From 66-474 sp035281745 (lineage in GTDB: Bacteria > Pseudomonadota > Gammaproteobacteria > Xanthomonadales > Rhodanobacteraceae), in the NCBI GenBank assembly GCA_035281745.1, contig DATEDI010000014.1, positions 156,096 through 220,095 on the forward strand: a stretch of DNA of 64,000 nucleotides, written 5' to 3'. A model generated the notes under the pieces. It saw nothing but the letters and a program-made list of their open reading frames with translations, ran no database searches and had not been told where the DNA came from. Below are positions 1-7,924 of this stretch, one piece after another. Made by a program: the position numbers and the translations under genes. Numbering within the stretch: the stretch's first letter is position 1; each line of letters starts with the position of its first letter.

Positions 1-1
1 C

Positions 2-163
2 GCCACCCCGAATCTGCGCTCGCTGCCGATCATTGCGCTGACCGCCAAGGCGATGAAGGGCGACCGCGAGAAATGCATCGAAGCCGGCGCGTCCGACTAC
101 ATCGCCAAACCCGTGCACACCGACCAGTTGCTGTCGTTGTTGCGCCAATGGTTGCATCGCTGA
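2..163 (+). CDS. C-terminal fragment of a response-regulator (REC) protein, cut by the window edge
   Basis: The open frame enters from the left edge and gives 53 residues ending at TGA 161-163. They match the last third of a receiver domain: a hydrophobic strand with ALTA, the acidic/Gly turn EAGASDYIAKP that carries the conserved Lys-Pro of REC domains, and a final helix LLSLLRQWL. The phosphoacceptor Asp lies outside the window. The end at this helix is usual for the last domain of a hybrid sensor kinase. The next gene starts inside this stop codon (TGATG), so the two are probably one two-component operon. Confidence 0.8.
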   Translation, partial: ATPNLRSLPIIALTAKAMKGDREKCIEAGASDYIAKPVHTDQLLSLLRQWLHR

Positions 164-1926
164 TGAAGAACGATGCGTTTGTCCATGGCGAGCCTGCCAA
201 CGTCCTGCTGGTCGACGACAATCCGGCGCGACTGCTGAGCTACCGCACGATCCTGGAGCCGCTCGGCGAGCGGCTGATCGAGGCCAACTCCGGCACCGAT
301 GCATTGCGCACGGTGATGGACACCGACTTCGCGGTGATCCTGCTCGACGTGAACATGCCGGGCATGGACGGCTTCGAGACCGCCAGCCTGATCCACCAGC
401 ATCCACGCTTCGAGAAGACGCCGATCATCTTCGTGTCGGCGATCAACGTCAGCGACATGGACCGTTTGCGTGGTTACAAGCTGGGTGCGGTCGACTACGT
501 GATGGTGCCGATCATCCCGGAAATCCTGCGGGGCAAGGTCGCGGCGCTGGCCGAACTGTTTCGCAAGCGGCGTGAACTGCAACGGCTCAATGCGGAACTG
601 GCCGACACCAACGCGCGGCTGGCGCGCAGCAACGAGGCGTTGCGCATCGAGCGCGAGCGCGAAGTGCACAAGCTCAACCAGGCGCTCGCCGACAGCAACA
701 CGAAACTGGCGACCAGCAATCGCGAGCTCAAGCAGGAGGTCGACGAACGTCGCCGGATCGAGGAGCGGCTGCGCGAGGCGGACCGCCGCAAGGACGAATT
801 CCTGGCGACGCTGGCGCACGAGTTGCGCAACCCGCTCGCGCCGATCCAGAGTGCGCTGAATGTCTACCGGCTCGGGCATGACGCGGTCGGCGGCACGATC
901 TACCGGATCTTCGAGCGCCAGACCGGGTTGCTGGTGCACATGGTCGACGACCTGCTGGATGTTTCGCGCATCACCCGCGGGCGACTGCAGTTGCGGGTCG
1001 AACGCGTTTTGCTCGGCGACATCCTGGCGGCCGCGATCGAAACTGCACAACCACTGATTGAAGAAGGCCGGCATCGGCTGGAACTGGACCTGCCGCGGCA
1101 GCCGGTGCACCTCGACGCCGATCCACACCGCCTGGCCCAAGTGTTCGGCAACCTGCTCAACAACGCCTGCAAATTTTCCGACCCGGGTGGCGCGATCAAC
1201 GTGCGGGCCACGGCCGGCGACGGAATGGTGGGCATCGAAATCCGCGACACCGGCATCGGCCTGACCGGGCAGCAGGTGCGCTTCATCTTCGACCTGTTCG
1301 CGCAGGCGGACACCTCGCTGGAACGACCGCACAGCGGCCTCGGCATCGGACTCACGCTGTCGCAACGGCTGGTCGAGTTGCATGGCGGCCAGATCCACGC
1401 CAGCAGCGAGGGCCTCGGCACCGGCAGCACCTTCAAGGTGACATTGCCGATCGTCGTTGCCCCTGCCGTCGCGCCCGGAGAGTCTACGGCGGCGCCGGTA
1501 GAGGTGGCCATGGGCAGCCTGCGGATCATGGTGGTGGACGACAACCGCGATTCGGCCGACATGCTGGCGATGTCGCTGCAGATCATGGGTCACCAGGTGC
1601 GCGCCGTGTACTCGCCGCTTGGGGTGCTGGAGGCCTGCGGCGATTTCGAACCGGAGTTGATGATCATCGACATCGGCATGCCGGAGCTGAATGGTCTTGC
1701 ATTGGCCGAACGTTTGCGGGCGTGCGCGTGGCGCGGTCATCCGCCAAGGCTGGTCGCCCTGACCGGCTGGGGCCAAGCCGAGGATCGCAAGCGTTCCCTG
1801 GCGGCGGGCTTCGCCGATCATCTTGTCAAGCCGGCCAATCTCGCCACCATCGAGCGTGTCTGCCGCGAAACATGGATGGCCTGCGAAAGACAACGCAAGG
1901 AAGTCGCGGCGCGGCAACGCGAGTAA
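163..1926 (+). CDS. Hybrid sensor histidine kinase with REC domains at both ends
   Basis: Cytoplasmic protein of 587 residues with no membrane segment. Order: REC1 (about 10-128, acidic D18/D19, phosphoacceptor D62), charged coiled coil (about 130-208), HisKA with phospho-His H219 in LAHELRNP, HATPase with N-box near 330-337 and glycine boxes DTGIGLT and GLGIGLTL (about 362-398), then REC2 (about 453-570, D503, K556). In REC1 the usual Lys-Pro is VP (V115-P116), so its phosphorylation chemistry may be altered; related REC-first kinases often show this. It probably takes a signal from another kinase through REC1. The start is set at the ATG overlapping the upstream stop; an earlier in-frame ATG (148) would lie inside the upstream gene. 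Confidence 0.9.
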   Translation: MKNDAFVHGEPANVLLVDDNPARLLSYRTILEPLGERLIEANSGTDALRTVMDTDFAVILLDVNMPGMDGFETASLIHQHPRFEKTPIIFVSAINVSDMDRLRGYKLGAVDYVMVPIIPEILRGKVAALAELFRKRRELQRLNAELADTNARLARSNEALRIEREREVHKLNQALADSNTKLATSNRELKQEVDERRRIEERLREADRRKDEFLATLAHELRNPLAPIQSALNVYRLGHDAVGGTIYRIFERQTGLLVHMVDDLLDVSRITRGRLQLRVERVLLGDILAAAIETAQPLIEEGRHRLELDLPRQPVHLDADPHRLAQVFGNLLNNACKFSDPGGAINVRATAGDGMVGIEIRDTGIGLTGQQVRFIFDLFAQADTSLERPHSGLGIGLTLSQRLVELHGGQIHASSEGLGTGSTFKVTLPIVVAPAVAPGESTAAPVEVAMGSLRIMVVDDNRDSADMLAMSLQIMGHQVRAVYSPLGVLEACGDFEPELMIIDIGMPELNGLALAERLRACAWRGHPPRLVALTGWGQAEDRKRSLAAGFADHLVKPANLATIERVCRETWMACERQRKEVAARQRE

Positions 1927-1982
1927 TCACCGCGGATCACGCCTCTGGCGATCGCCCACACCAGCGCTGCTTCAGAAACGCA

Positions 1983-2004
1983 AAACGCCCACAAAGGGGC
2001 GTTT
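1983..2004 (-). terminator. Rho-independent terminator for tRNA-Ser(CGA)
   Basis: Perfect 8-bp stem (1983-1990 with 1997-2004), 6-nt loop. Read on the minus strand it lies 7 nt past the tRNA CCA end and runs into TTTTGC, so it should end the tRNA transcript. It also lies past the stop of the plus-strand kinase but has no T-run in that direction. Confidence 0.7.
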
Positions 2005-2008
2005 GCTG

Positions 2009-2102
<94 letters not shown>

Positions 2103-2205
2103 AAAACTGTAGCGCTCGGTTTCGTAACAGACCTTGCCGGCGCATTGTTCGCATCATCCCTGATGCTCACCCCTCGCTGTGCTCGGGGCCAGCCCTTCGG
2201 CTGTC

Positions 2206-2228
2206 CAAAATCGCTCCGGGCGATTTTG
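2206..2228. repeat. Hairpin between the two copies of the tRNA-Ser upstream region
   Basis: Perfect 9-bp stem (2206-2214 with 2220-2228) and 5-nt loop TCCGG, next to a second small stem (2190-2194 with 2199-2203). The pair sits exactly between the two tRNA-Ser 5' copies and looks like a small palindromic repeat element. It may have been the agent or the product of the duplication (inference). Confidence 0.55.
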
Positions 2229-2305
2229 TCGACCACTCTGCCACCTCTCCAAAACTGTAGCGCCCGGCTACTGGCAGCGGTACCGGCGCATTGGTCGCGT
2301 CATCC
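2229..2305 (-). pseudogene. Duplicated 5' end and upstream region of tRNA-Ser
   Basis: Positions 2229-2264 repeat 2081-2116 almost exactly: the first 22 nt of the tRNA (acceptor strand and D-arm start) and its immediate upstream DNA. Farther upstream a second conserved block (2287-2305 against 2141-2159) follows a diverged middle. No anticodon arm or 3' half follows, so it cannot make a tRNA. It looks like the remains of a tandem duplication, not a phage attachment site, since those usually copy the tRNA 3' end. Confidence 0.7.
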
Positions 2306-2600
2306 GTATTGTTCACCGCTTCGAAAATCGTGCGTGGAATGGCGGGCGACAGTTGCAGGCGCGCCGTTGGCCTCGCCGATCAGTACCGTCCGCAATGGGT
2401 TTGCAGGTGAGCCGGTCATGATAGTTGCGAATACGCGGCCGAGGCAATACGGACCGCATTTCGGGCGCTGTGCGTCCTCGCGCGACGGATGAACGAGTGT
2501 TTCAGCCGATTTCGGCGGCGGTGGGCGGGGCGTCGCAGTCGGGGATTGCGAGGGCTGTGGTGACGCAAGGGTGCGGTACTTGTGGCCTATTGTGCCTCAT
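2306..2600. other. Gene-free stretch before the ECF sigma gene
   Basis: About 300 bases with no convincing reading frame, ribosome site or strong hairpin on either strand. Short frames here have no recognisable protein features. It may hold upstream control sites for the sigma gene, but none could be recognised. Confidence 0.4.
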
Positions 2601-2605
2601 TGGCT

Positions 2606-2636
2606 TTGGCGGAAGGATTCCATGTGGCCGTATAGA
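2606..2636 (+). promoter_or_regulatory. Possible promoter of the sigma/anti-sigma pair
   Basis: A -35-like TTGGCG (2606-2611) and a -10-like TATAGA (2631-2636) separated by 19 bp, a little longer than ideal, about 20 bp before the sigma start codon. No other good promoter match was seen upstream. Confidence 0.35.
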
Positions 2637-2656
2637 CTGCTGTGGGGTTGACGACT

Positions 2657-3241
2657 ATGTCTGCTCACAAGCCGCTGGAGGATGCGGGTGGCGACGCGTT
2701 CGGGTTGGGAGCGCTGAGCGTCCCGGAACGTTTCGACGGCTTCATCCATGAGCAGTATGGCGAATTGCTGCGGTTCTTGCGGCGCCGCATGAGCGGCTCC
2801 CAGGAAGCCGAAGACGTCGCCCAGGAAAGCCTTCTCAAATTGTTGCGGTATCGGGATTCGGCGCCGGTTCCCGATTGGCGGCGATTGCTCTACCGCATTG
2901 CCATCAATTCCACGCACGATCTGTTTCGTGACAGCCGCCGCCGACGGGCGAAAGCGCAGGCGGTGGCTGAAGATGGCGGAACCATGGCGTCGGAGCGCCT
3001 GCCCGATGAGTTTGCCGCGCACCAGCAAAGGCTGGCGCGGCTGCGGCAGGCCATTTTGCAATTGCCGCCCAAGCGCCAGCGGGTATGTCTTCTCAGATTC
3101 GCGCAGGGTATGACCAACGCACAAATCGCGAGGCACTGCGGGGTCTCGGTCAAAACGGTCGAGAAACACCTCACAAAAGGCCTGGCAGCACTGCGGGGGA
3201 GGGTGGGCGACCCGGCCATGGATCCGTTTAAGCAGGCATGA
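2657..3241 (+). CDS. ECF RNA polymerase sigma factor, FecI type
   Basis: 194-residue sigma-70 family protein. Region 2 is near residues 24-88 (FDGFIHEQYGELLRFLRRR, then EAEDVAQES, the sigma-2 core helix). Region 4 is near 125-180, with GMTNAQIARHCGVSVKTVEK as its helix-turn-helix. Length and the following FecR and STN-type TonB receptor genes place it among iron-starvation (FecI-like) ECF factors, which direct RNA polymerase to the receptor promoter after a signal crosses the envelope. The ATG at 2657 is preferred over GTG 2642 by homologue length. Its end overlaps the anti-sigma gene by four bases (ATGA). Confidence 0.9.
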   Translation: MSAHKPLEDAGGDAFGLGALSVPERFDGFIHEQYGELLRFLRRRMSGSQEAEDVAQESLLKLLRYRDSAPVPDWRRLLYRIAINSTHDLFRDSRRRRAKAQAVAEDGGTMASERLPDEFAAHQQRLARLRQAILQLPPKRQRVCLLRFAQGMTNAQIARHCGVSVKTVEKHLTKGLAALRGRVGDPAMDPFKQA

Positions 3242-4254
3242 CGGCACCTTTGACCAATGGTGGCATCGACCGGCGCGTGCGGAGCGAGGCCGAACGCTGG
3301 CTTGTTCGGCTGCTTGATGTGGACACGAACGATCCGCGTCGCGTCGAATTCGAACGGTGGATCGCTGCCGATCCCGTTCACGCCAAGGCTTATCGCCAAA
3401 CCGAGGAGCTGTGGCGCCTGGGTGTGGAAGCAGCCCGACATCCGGACCTGCGGGCGGCCGCGAACCGGGCCGTGGGCCGGGCGCACTCGGGGCCGGGCCG
3501 ACAATTGCGGATTTGGCTTGCCCCGGCGATGGCTGTCGCTGCCGCCGTTTTCTTCCTGGGCGGCGTGGTCGCGCTCTGGTGGCCGGCCCACCAGGTTCCA
3601 CCCTACGGTATTCGTTATGCGACGCGCACGGGCCAGCAACAGACGATTCAACTTCAAGACGGCTCCGCGTTGCTGCTGGACACCGATTCCGCCGTGATCG
3701 TGCGTTATGGCGTCAAGGCACGCGGAATAGTCCTGCTGCATGGCAGGGCAGAGTTCCGGGTACGCCACGATGACGACTGGCCGTTCATCGTGAGTGCCGC
3801 AGGCGGTACGGTGACCGACGTGGGTACCACCTTCCAGGTGAGTATCGGCAGTCGTCACGAAGTCAGTGTCGTGTTGCTGGAAGGGAAGGTCTCGGTGGCA
3901 ACGGCACATTCGAATTCGACACTGACCACCGGTGAAGCGCTGCGCTTCGATCATGCCCGCGTGGTTCGTGTCCCCCATCCGGCCGATTTGCAGGAGGCTC
4001 TGGGTTGGACTTCCGGCGAAGTCGTCGCCAGCGGCTGGACCCTGCCGCGGCTGCTGGCCGAGATGAATCGCTACAGCGGTACGACACTGGAAATGGGCGA
4101 CGCCAGTTTGCGGAATATCCGCGTCACCGGCACGTTCCGCGCCGGAGATCAGGCAACGCTGCTGAAAGTTCTGGAATCCGGATGGCCCATTCGCGCGCAC
4201 CGGTTGTCTTCCACCAAAATCGTGCTCCTGCGTGATCAGCGTGCGCAGGACTAA
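3238..4254 (+). CDS. FecR-family anti-sigma/signal-transducing membrane protein
   Basis: 338 residues. An N-terminal cytoplasmic sigma-binding region (about 12-62, with FERWIAADPVHAKAYRQ typical of this family) is followed by one membrane helix (about 93-115). The periplasmic FecR beta domain (about 125-250) comes next, and then an STN-like C-terminal domain (about 270-330). It should hold the upstream sigma factor and release it when the TonB receptor binds substrate. Start overlaps the sigma stop as ATGA, so the pair is translationally coupled. The 235-bp gap to the receptor leaves room for a sigma-dependent promoter, not recognised here. Confidence 0.9.
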   Translation: MTAPLTNGGIDRRVRSEAERWLVRLLDVDTNDPRRVEFERWIAADPVHAKAYRQTEELWRLGVEAARHPDLRAAANRAVGRAHSGPGRQLRIWLAPAMAVAAAVFFLGGVVALWWPAHQVPPYGIRYATRTGQQQTIQLQDGSALLLDTDSAVIVRYGVKARGIVLLHGRAEFRVRHDDDWPFIVSAAGGTVTDVGTTFQVSIGSRHEVSVVLLEGKVSVATAHSNSTLTTGEALRFDHARVVRVPHPADLQEALGWTSGEVVASGWTLPRLLAEMNRYSGTTLEMGDASLRNIRVTGTFRAGDQATLLKVLESGWPIRAHRLSSTKIVLLRDQRAQD

Positions 4255-4489
4255 CCGCGATTTCCGTGAGGGTGGATTCGAGACACACCCGAGCGACCGT
4301 CAGCGGGGATAGCGATCATCGTCGGCGATCCTTTGCGCGTAGCGATCGGTGCGGCGCTTTGCACAGTCCGGCATGGCGGTTCCTGGATCGCGAGGTAGGG
4401 TTTCCGGCGGCTCGTGCCGTTGAATGCTTGAAAGAGAGGCTCGGCGCGACCTGCACCGCCGCCGTGATCTCGCCTGCTGGAGAACGCAC

Positions 4490-7400
4490 GTGAAAGCCAA
4501 CCGACATCCCGCTCCACGCCGCGAACACAACATCCTTGTCCTACGCGGGTGCACCGAGGGCCTACGGCTTCGGCGTCGCACGCTCACGATTTCCATCGCC
4601 ATCGCGATGACGGCGGCGACTGTCACGGTCGCGGCACCGATCCACGCGGCGGCCGCTCAAACCTCGCAATCAAGTGCAGACAATTCCCCGCGCGCCAGCG
4701 ATTACAAGGTTCCGGCCGGACCTCTCGATGCGGCGCTGAGCATCTTCGCCGCGCAGGCCGGCGTGCACGTGGACTATTCAACCGATCTGGTGGCCGGCAA
4801 GACTTCGCGCGGCGTGTCGGGACATTACGTTCCCGCGATGGCGTTGCGTACCCTGCTGCGCGGGACAGGCCTGGAATCGCGTTCCATTGACGCAACGACT
4901 TTCGTCTTGCAGATGGACCCACCGAGCGGCCAGGCCGATCCGCCGCAGGCGCCGCCTCCACCACCGCCCAAACCGCAGACGCTGCAAACCGTCCAGGTAA
5001 CGGGCTCCCATATCCGTGCGGCAGAACTCGCGACGGCCAATCCGGTAGTCGGGATCTCCGCGCAGCAGCTCCAGCAGACCGGCGAACTGACCATAGGGCA
5101 GGCGCTGCTGAACCTCCCGTCCGTGACCGGCGCCGTGGTCACTCCCAACATCGATAACCAGGGCACCAGCGGTGTGCAGGCGGTGGGCCTCCGCGGGCTG
5201 ACGCCGGCACGCACCCTGGTGTTGATCAACGGGCAACGCATCGCCACCAATGACCTCGGCAGTATTCCGCTGGAGGCCGTCGAACGGGTCGAAGTCATGA
5301 CCACCGGTGCGTCGATGGTTTATGGTTCCGATGCCATCGGAGGCGTGGTCAACGTTATCCTCAAAACCAACTATCAAGGCGCCCAATTCCAAGTCGACTA
5401 TGGCATCTCCGATCATGGCGACGGGATGCGCAAGGGCTTTTCGTTCATCTTCGGCCAGAGTTCGGACAAGGGGAGCATCCTTGCGGGCGTCGATTACAAC
5501 AAGACCGATGCGATTGCCCAGATCAACCGCGAGTTTTCGAGCCATACCCTGTCGCTCACCGGGGGTACCAACACGCCGATCCACACTGTTCTGGGCGGGT
5601 CGAGTTTCACGCCGGGCAGCGTCACGTTTCTGCCGCCGAGTTTGAGCGCGCAGTTCGGCGGGTGCCGGTCGTTCACGCTGAACGCAAGCGCTGAAGGACA
5701 GAGCCAGCCTGTCACCCCTGCGGACTTTCACTGCACGACCCGTGCGGATTTTTACAGCTACTCCGTGGCTCGACCGTTGACCCAACCAACGGAGCGCACC
5801 AATGCATTCTTCAATGGAACCTACCATTTGTCTTCGAACGTCGACGCGTTCCTGACGGTGCTCCACAACAAGACCAACAGCAGCTTCACGCTCGGTCCGC
5901 CCGTATGGTCCGACCTGACCGGCACGGTGGTGTCCCAATACAGCTACTACAACCCGTTCGGAAAGTACGGCGTCGAGTTTTCACCTACGAGTGGCAATGT
6001 GCTGGAGTCGCGCTTGACGACCATCGGCAATCGCGTGACGCCAAGCGCGGTTACGACCGACAACGTCATGTTCGGGCTGCGCGGCGTGGCCACGATTCTG
6101 GGGCAGGACTGGCAGTGGGACGTCGGCTACGACTACGGACACCAGAGCGACTTCACGAAGGCTGGCGGACTCCCCATCCTGGCGAAGCTGAATCCCGGGC
6201 TGGGCCCATCGATGCTGGACCCCGCCACGGGTCAGGTCGTGTGCGTCGGCACGCCGGGCGACCTGACTACCATCATTTCGGGTTGTACCCCTTGGGACAC
6301 GTTCAATCTCAACAATCCGGCGTCATTGGCGGTGGTGCAGGCGCCGGGCACCACGGCGACCGGCATGTTCAACACGTTTACCCAGCAGCGCGTCAAGTAC
6401 GCAGACATCACCGGTGGCGTGTTTGACCTTCCGGCCGGAACGGTACAGTTGGCTCTCGGTGCGTCGTACCGGACCGAATACCTCAACAGCGTCGTCGGCA
6501 GCGGTTTGCTGGCGGATGAGCACGGCTTGTGCCCGCTCAGCAGTCAATGTACGTCCCCGGTGCGTGGCGGGTACGACGTGAAGGAGGCCTACGGCGAATT
6601 GTTCGTGCCGTTGCTGAAGGATTTTCCGGCTGTGTACAGCGCAAGCCTGGACCTGGGCGAGCGTTATTCGAAATACAGCGATTTCGGGAGCACGTCGAAC
6701 TGGAAGGTGGGCATCCAGTACCGGCCGATCGAAGACTTGCTGATACGCGGCAACGTTTCGAAGGTTTTCAGGGCGCCGACGATCGGGAACATCTTTGCCG
6801 GAATCGGATTTGGCGGTACCACACTGGGCAGCGATCCTTGTGACCACATCACGGTGGCGAACCCGGCGTGTGTCGGCGTGCCAACCGATGGATCGTTTGT
6901 CAATGCCGCGGTTGCCACGCACTCGCAGGTCAACACGCTCGGATCGGGTTCGGCATTGGCCGGGTTTCCACTGGGGCCCGAGAACGGCAAGTCGTTCGAC
7001 TTCGGCATGGTGTGGTCACCGAAGTTCATACCCGGCTTCGATGCCACGGTCGATCTTTGGCGCATCTTCCTCGACAACGAGATCACCGGGGTATCCGCAG
7101 GCACGGTACTGACAGCGTGCTTCAATGGCATCACCCAATTTTGTCCGCTCATCGACCGTTTTGGCGCAGGCGCGCCCAACCCCGGCCAGATCCGGGAGAT
7201 CAAGGCGCCCACCGCGAACCTTGGCCGAATCGACGTGAAAGGTGTCGACCTCAATGTGTCGTACCGGCTTCCGCCTTTTTCATTCGGACAGTTCGTGGTT
7301 GATTTGCACAGCACGTACATGACCCAGTACAAGGAGCAAACCGCACCCGGACTGCCGGGCAACTCGGCCTACGACCTGGTCGGCAATCTCAATACGGACC

Positions 7401-7792
7401 TTGGCGGCGGTATCGGGATATTGATGCCTCGCATTCGTGCCCTTGGCCAATTGAATTGGCAACTCGGGCCATGGAGCGCCTTCTGGCAGATGCAGTTCAT
7501 CGACCACTTCGATGTCGGCTCGCATGTCGTGGCACGCCACTACTCTGCCGCGCGCGGTTTCGCGGTTCCGTACGTACTCCGTTACGGCTCGTTCGTGTAC
7601 AACAACTTCGCGGTCGGTTACGACATACCGAAAATCAACTCACGGATCAATTTCGGCGTCAACAACGTATTCGACAAACAACCGCCCATCCTCTATTACA
7701 ACTTCTACGGGCTGGGCAATGGCGCGGCAGACGGTGCAGACTTCGACGTGGTGGGCCGCTATTACTGGGGACGTGTGACGGTGAATTTCTAG
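4490..7792 (+). CDS. TonB-dependent outer-membrane receptor with STN signalling domain
   Basis: About 1100 residues, long for the family. A positively charged N-terminus and hydrophobic stretch ending AAAA form the signal peptide. Next come the STN domain (begins DYKVPAGPLDAAL), a proline-rich linker (run of six Pro), a TonB-box-like TVQVTGS, the plug (LRGLTPARTLVLINGQRI) and a large beta-barrel ending in an aromatic-rich strand with terminal Phe (VTVNF). The STN domain is the part that contacts FecR, so the protein should both import a ligand and report it. The ligand is unknown. GTG 4490 is chosen because GGAG lies 7 nt before it; ATG 4424 in frame has no ribosome site. Barrel loops hold several Cys-containing segments, common in xanthomonad receptors. 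Confidence 0.9.
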   Translation: MKANRHPAPRREHNILVLRGCTEGLRLRRRTLTISIAIAMTAATVTVAAPIHAAAAQTSQSSADNSPRASDYKVPAGPLDAALSIFAAQAGVHVDYSTDLVAGKTSRGVSGHYVPAMALRTLLRGTGLESRSIDATTFVLQMDPPSGQADPPQAPPPPPPKPQTLQTVQVTGSHIRAAELATANPVVGISAQQLQQTGELTIGQALLNLPSVTGAVVTPNIDNQGTSGVQAVGLRGLTPARTLVLINGQRIATNDLGSIPLEAVERVEVMTTGASMVYGSDAIGGVVNVILKTNYQGAQFQVDYGISDHGDGMRKGFSFIFGQSSDKGSILAGVDYNKTDAIAQINREFSSHTLSLTGGTNTPIHTVLGGSSFTPGSVTFLPPSLSAQFGGCRSFTLNASAEGQSQPVTPADFHCTTRADFYSYSVARPLTQPTERTNAFFNGTYHLSSNVDAFLTVLHNKTNSSFTLGPPVWSDLTGTVVSQYSYYNPFGKYGVEFSPTSGNVLESRLTTIGNRVTPSAVTTDNVMFGLRGVATILGQDWQWDVGYDYGHQSDFTKAGGLPILAKLNPGLGPSMLDPATGQVVCVGTPGDLTTIISGCTPWDTFNLNNPASLAVVQAPGTTATGMFNTFTQQRVKYADITGGVFDLPAGTVQLALGASYRTEYLNSVVGSGLLADEHGLCPLSSQCTSPVRGGYDVKEAYGELFVPLLKDFPAVYSASLDLGERYSKYSDFGSTSNWKVGIQYRPIEDLLIRGNVSKVFRAPTIGNIFAGIGFGGTTLGSDPCDHITVANPACVGVPTDGSFVNAAVATHSQVNTLGSGSALAGFPLGPENGKSFDFGMVWSPKFIPGFDATVDLWRIFLDNEITGVSAGTVLTACFNGITQFCPLIDRFGAGAPNPGQIREIKAPTANLGRIDVKGVDLNVSYRLPPFSFGQFVVDLHSTYMTQYKEQTAPGLPGNSAYDLVGNLNTDLGGGIGILMPRIRALGQLNWQLGPWSAFWQMQFIDHFDVGSHVVARHYSAARGFAVPYVLRYGSFVYNNFAVGYDIPKINSRINFGVNNVFDKQPPILYYNFYGLGNGAADGADFDVVGRYYWGRVTVNF

Positions 7793-7924
7793 GGACTCGT
7801 TGGCGATGCGAGTCGGCGCCGCGGCGGACTGCCCATCCACGACGGATGGTTGGAGGCGCTCCGATCAATTGGCGGTACGCCCGACGCTCGGCACGGCAGC
7901 GGGCGCCGGGGGTGGTAGCGCACG

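Noticed and set aside
97..1917. Open frame of about 600 codons on the minus strand opposite the hybrid kinase
   Set aside because: It mirrors the codon pattern of the real gene in GC-rich DNA, is rich in Arg, His, Gln and Val without any domain, and lies wholly within a convincing kinase.
2229..2305. tRNA-like repeat as a prophage or integrative-element attachment site
   Set aside because: Attachment sites usually copy the 3' end of a tRNA, and no integrase or foreign gene lies between the copies.
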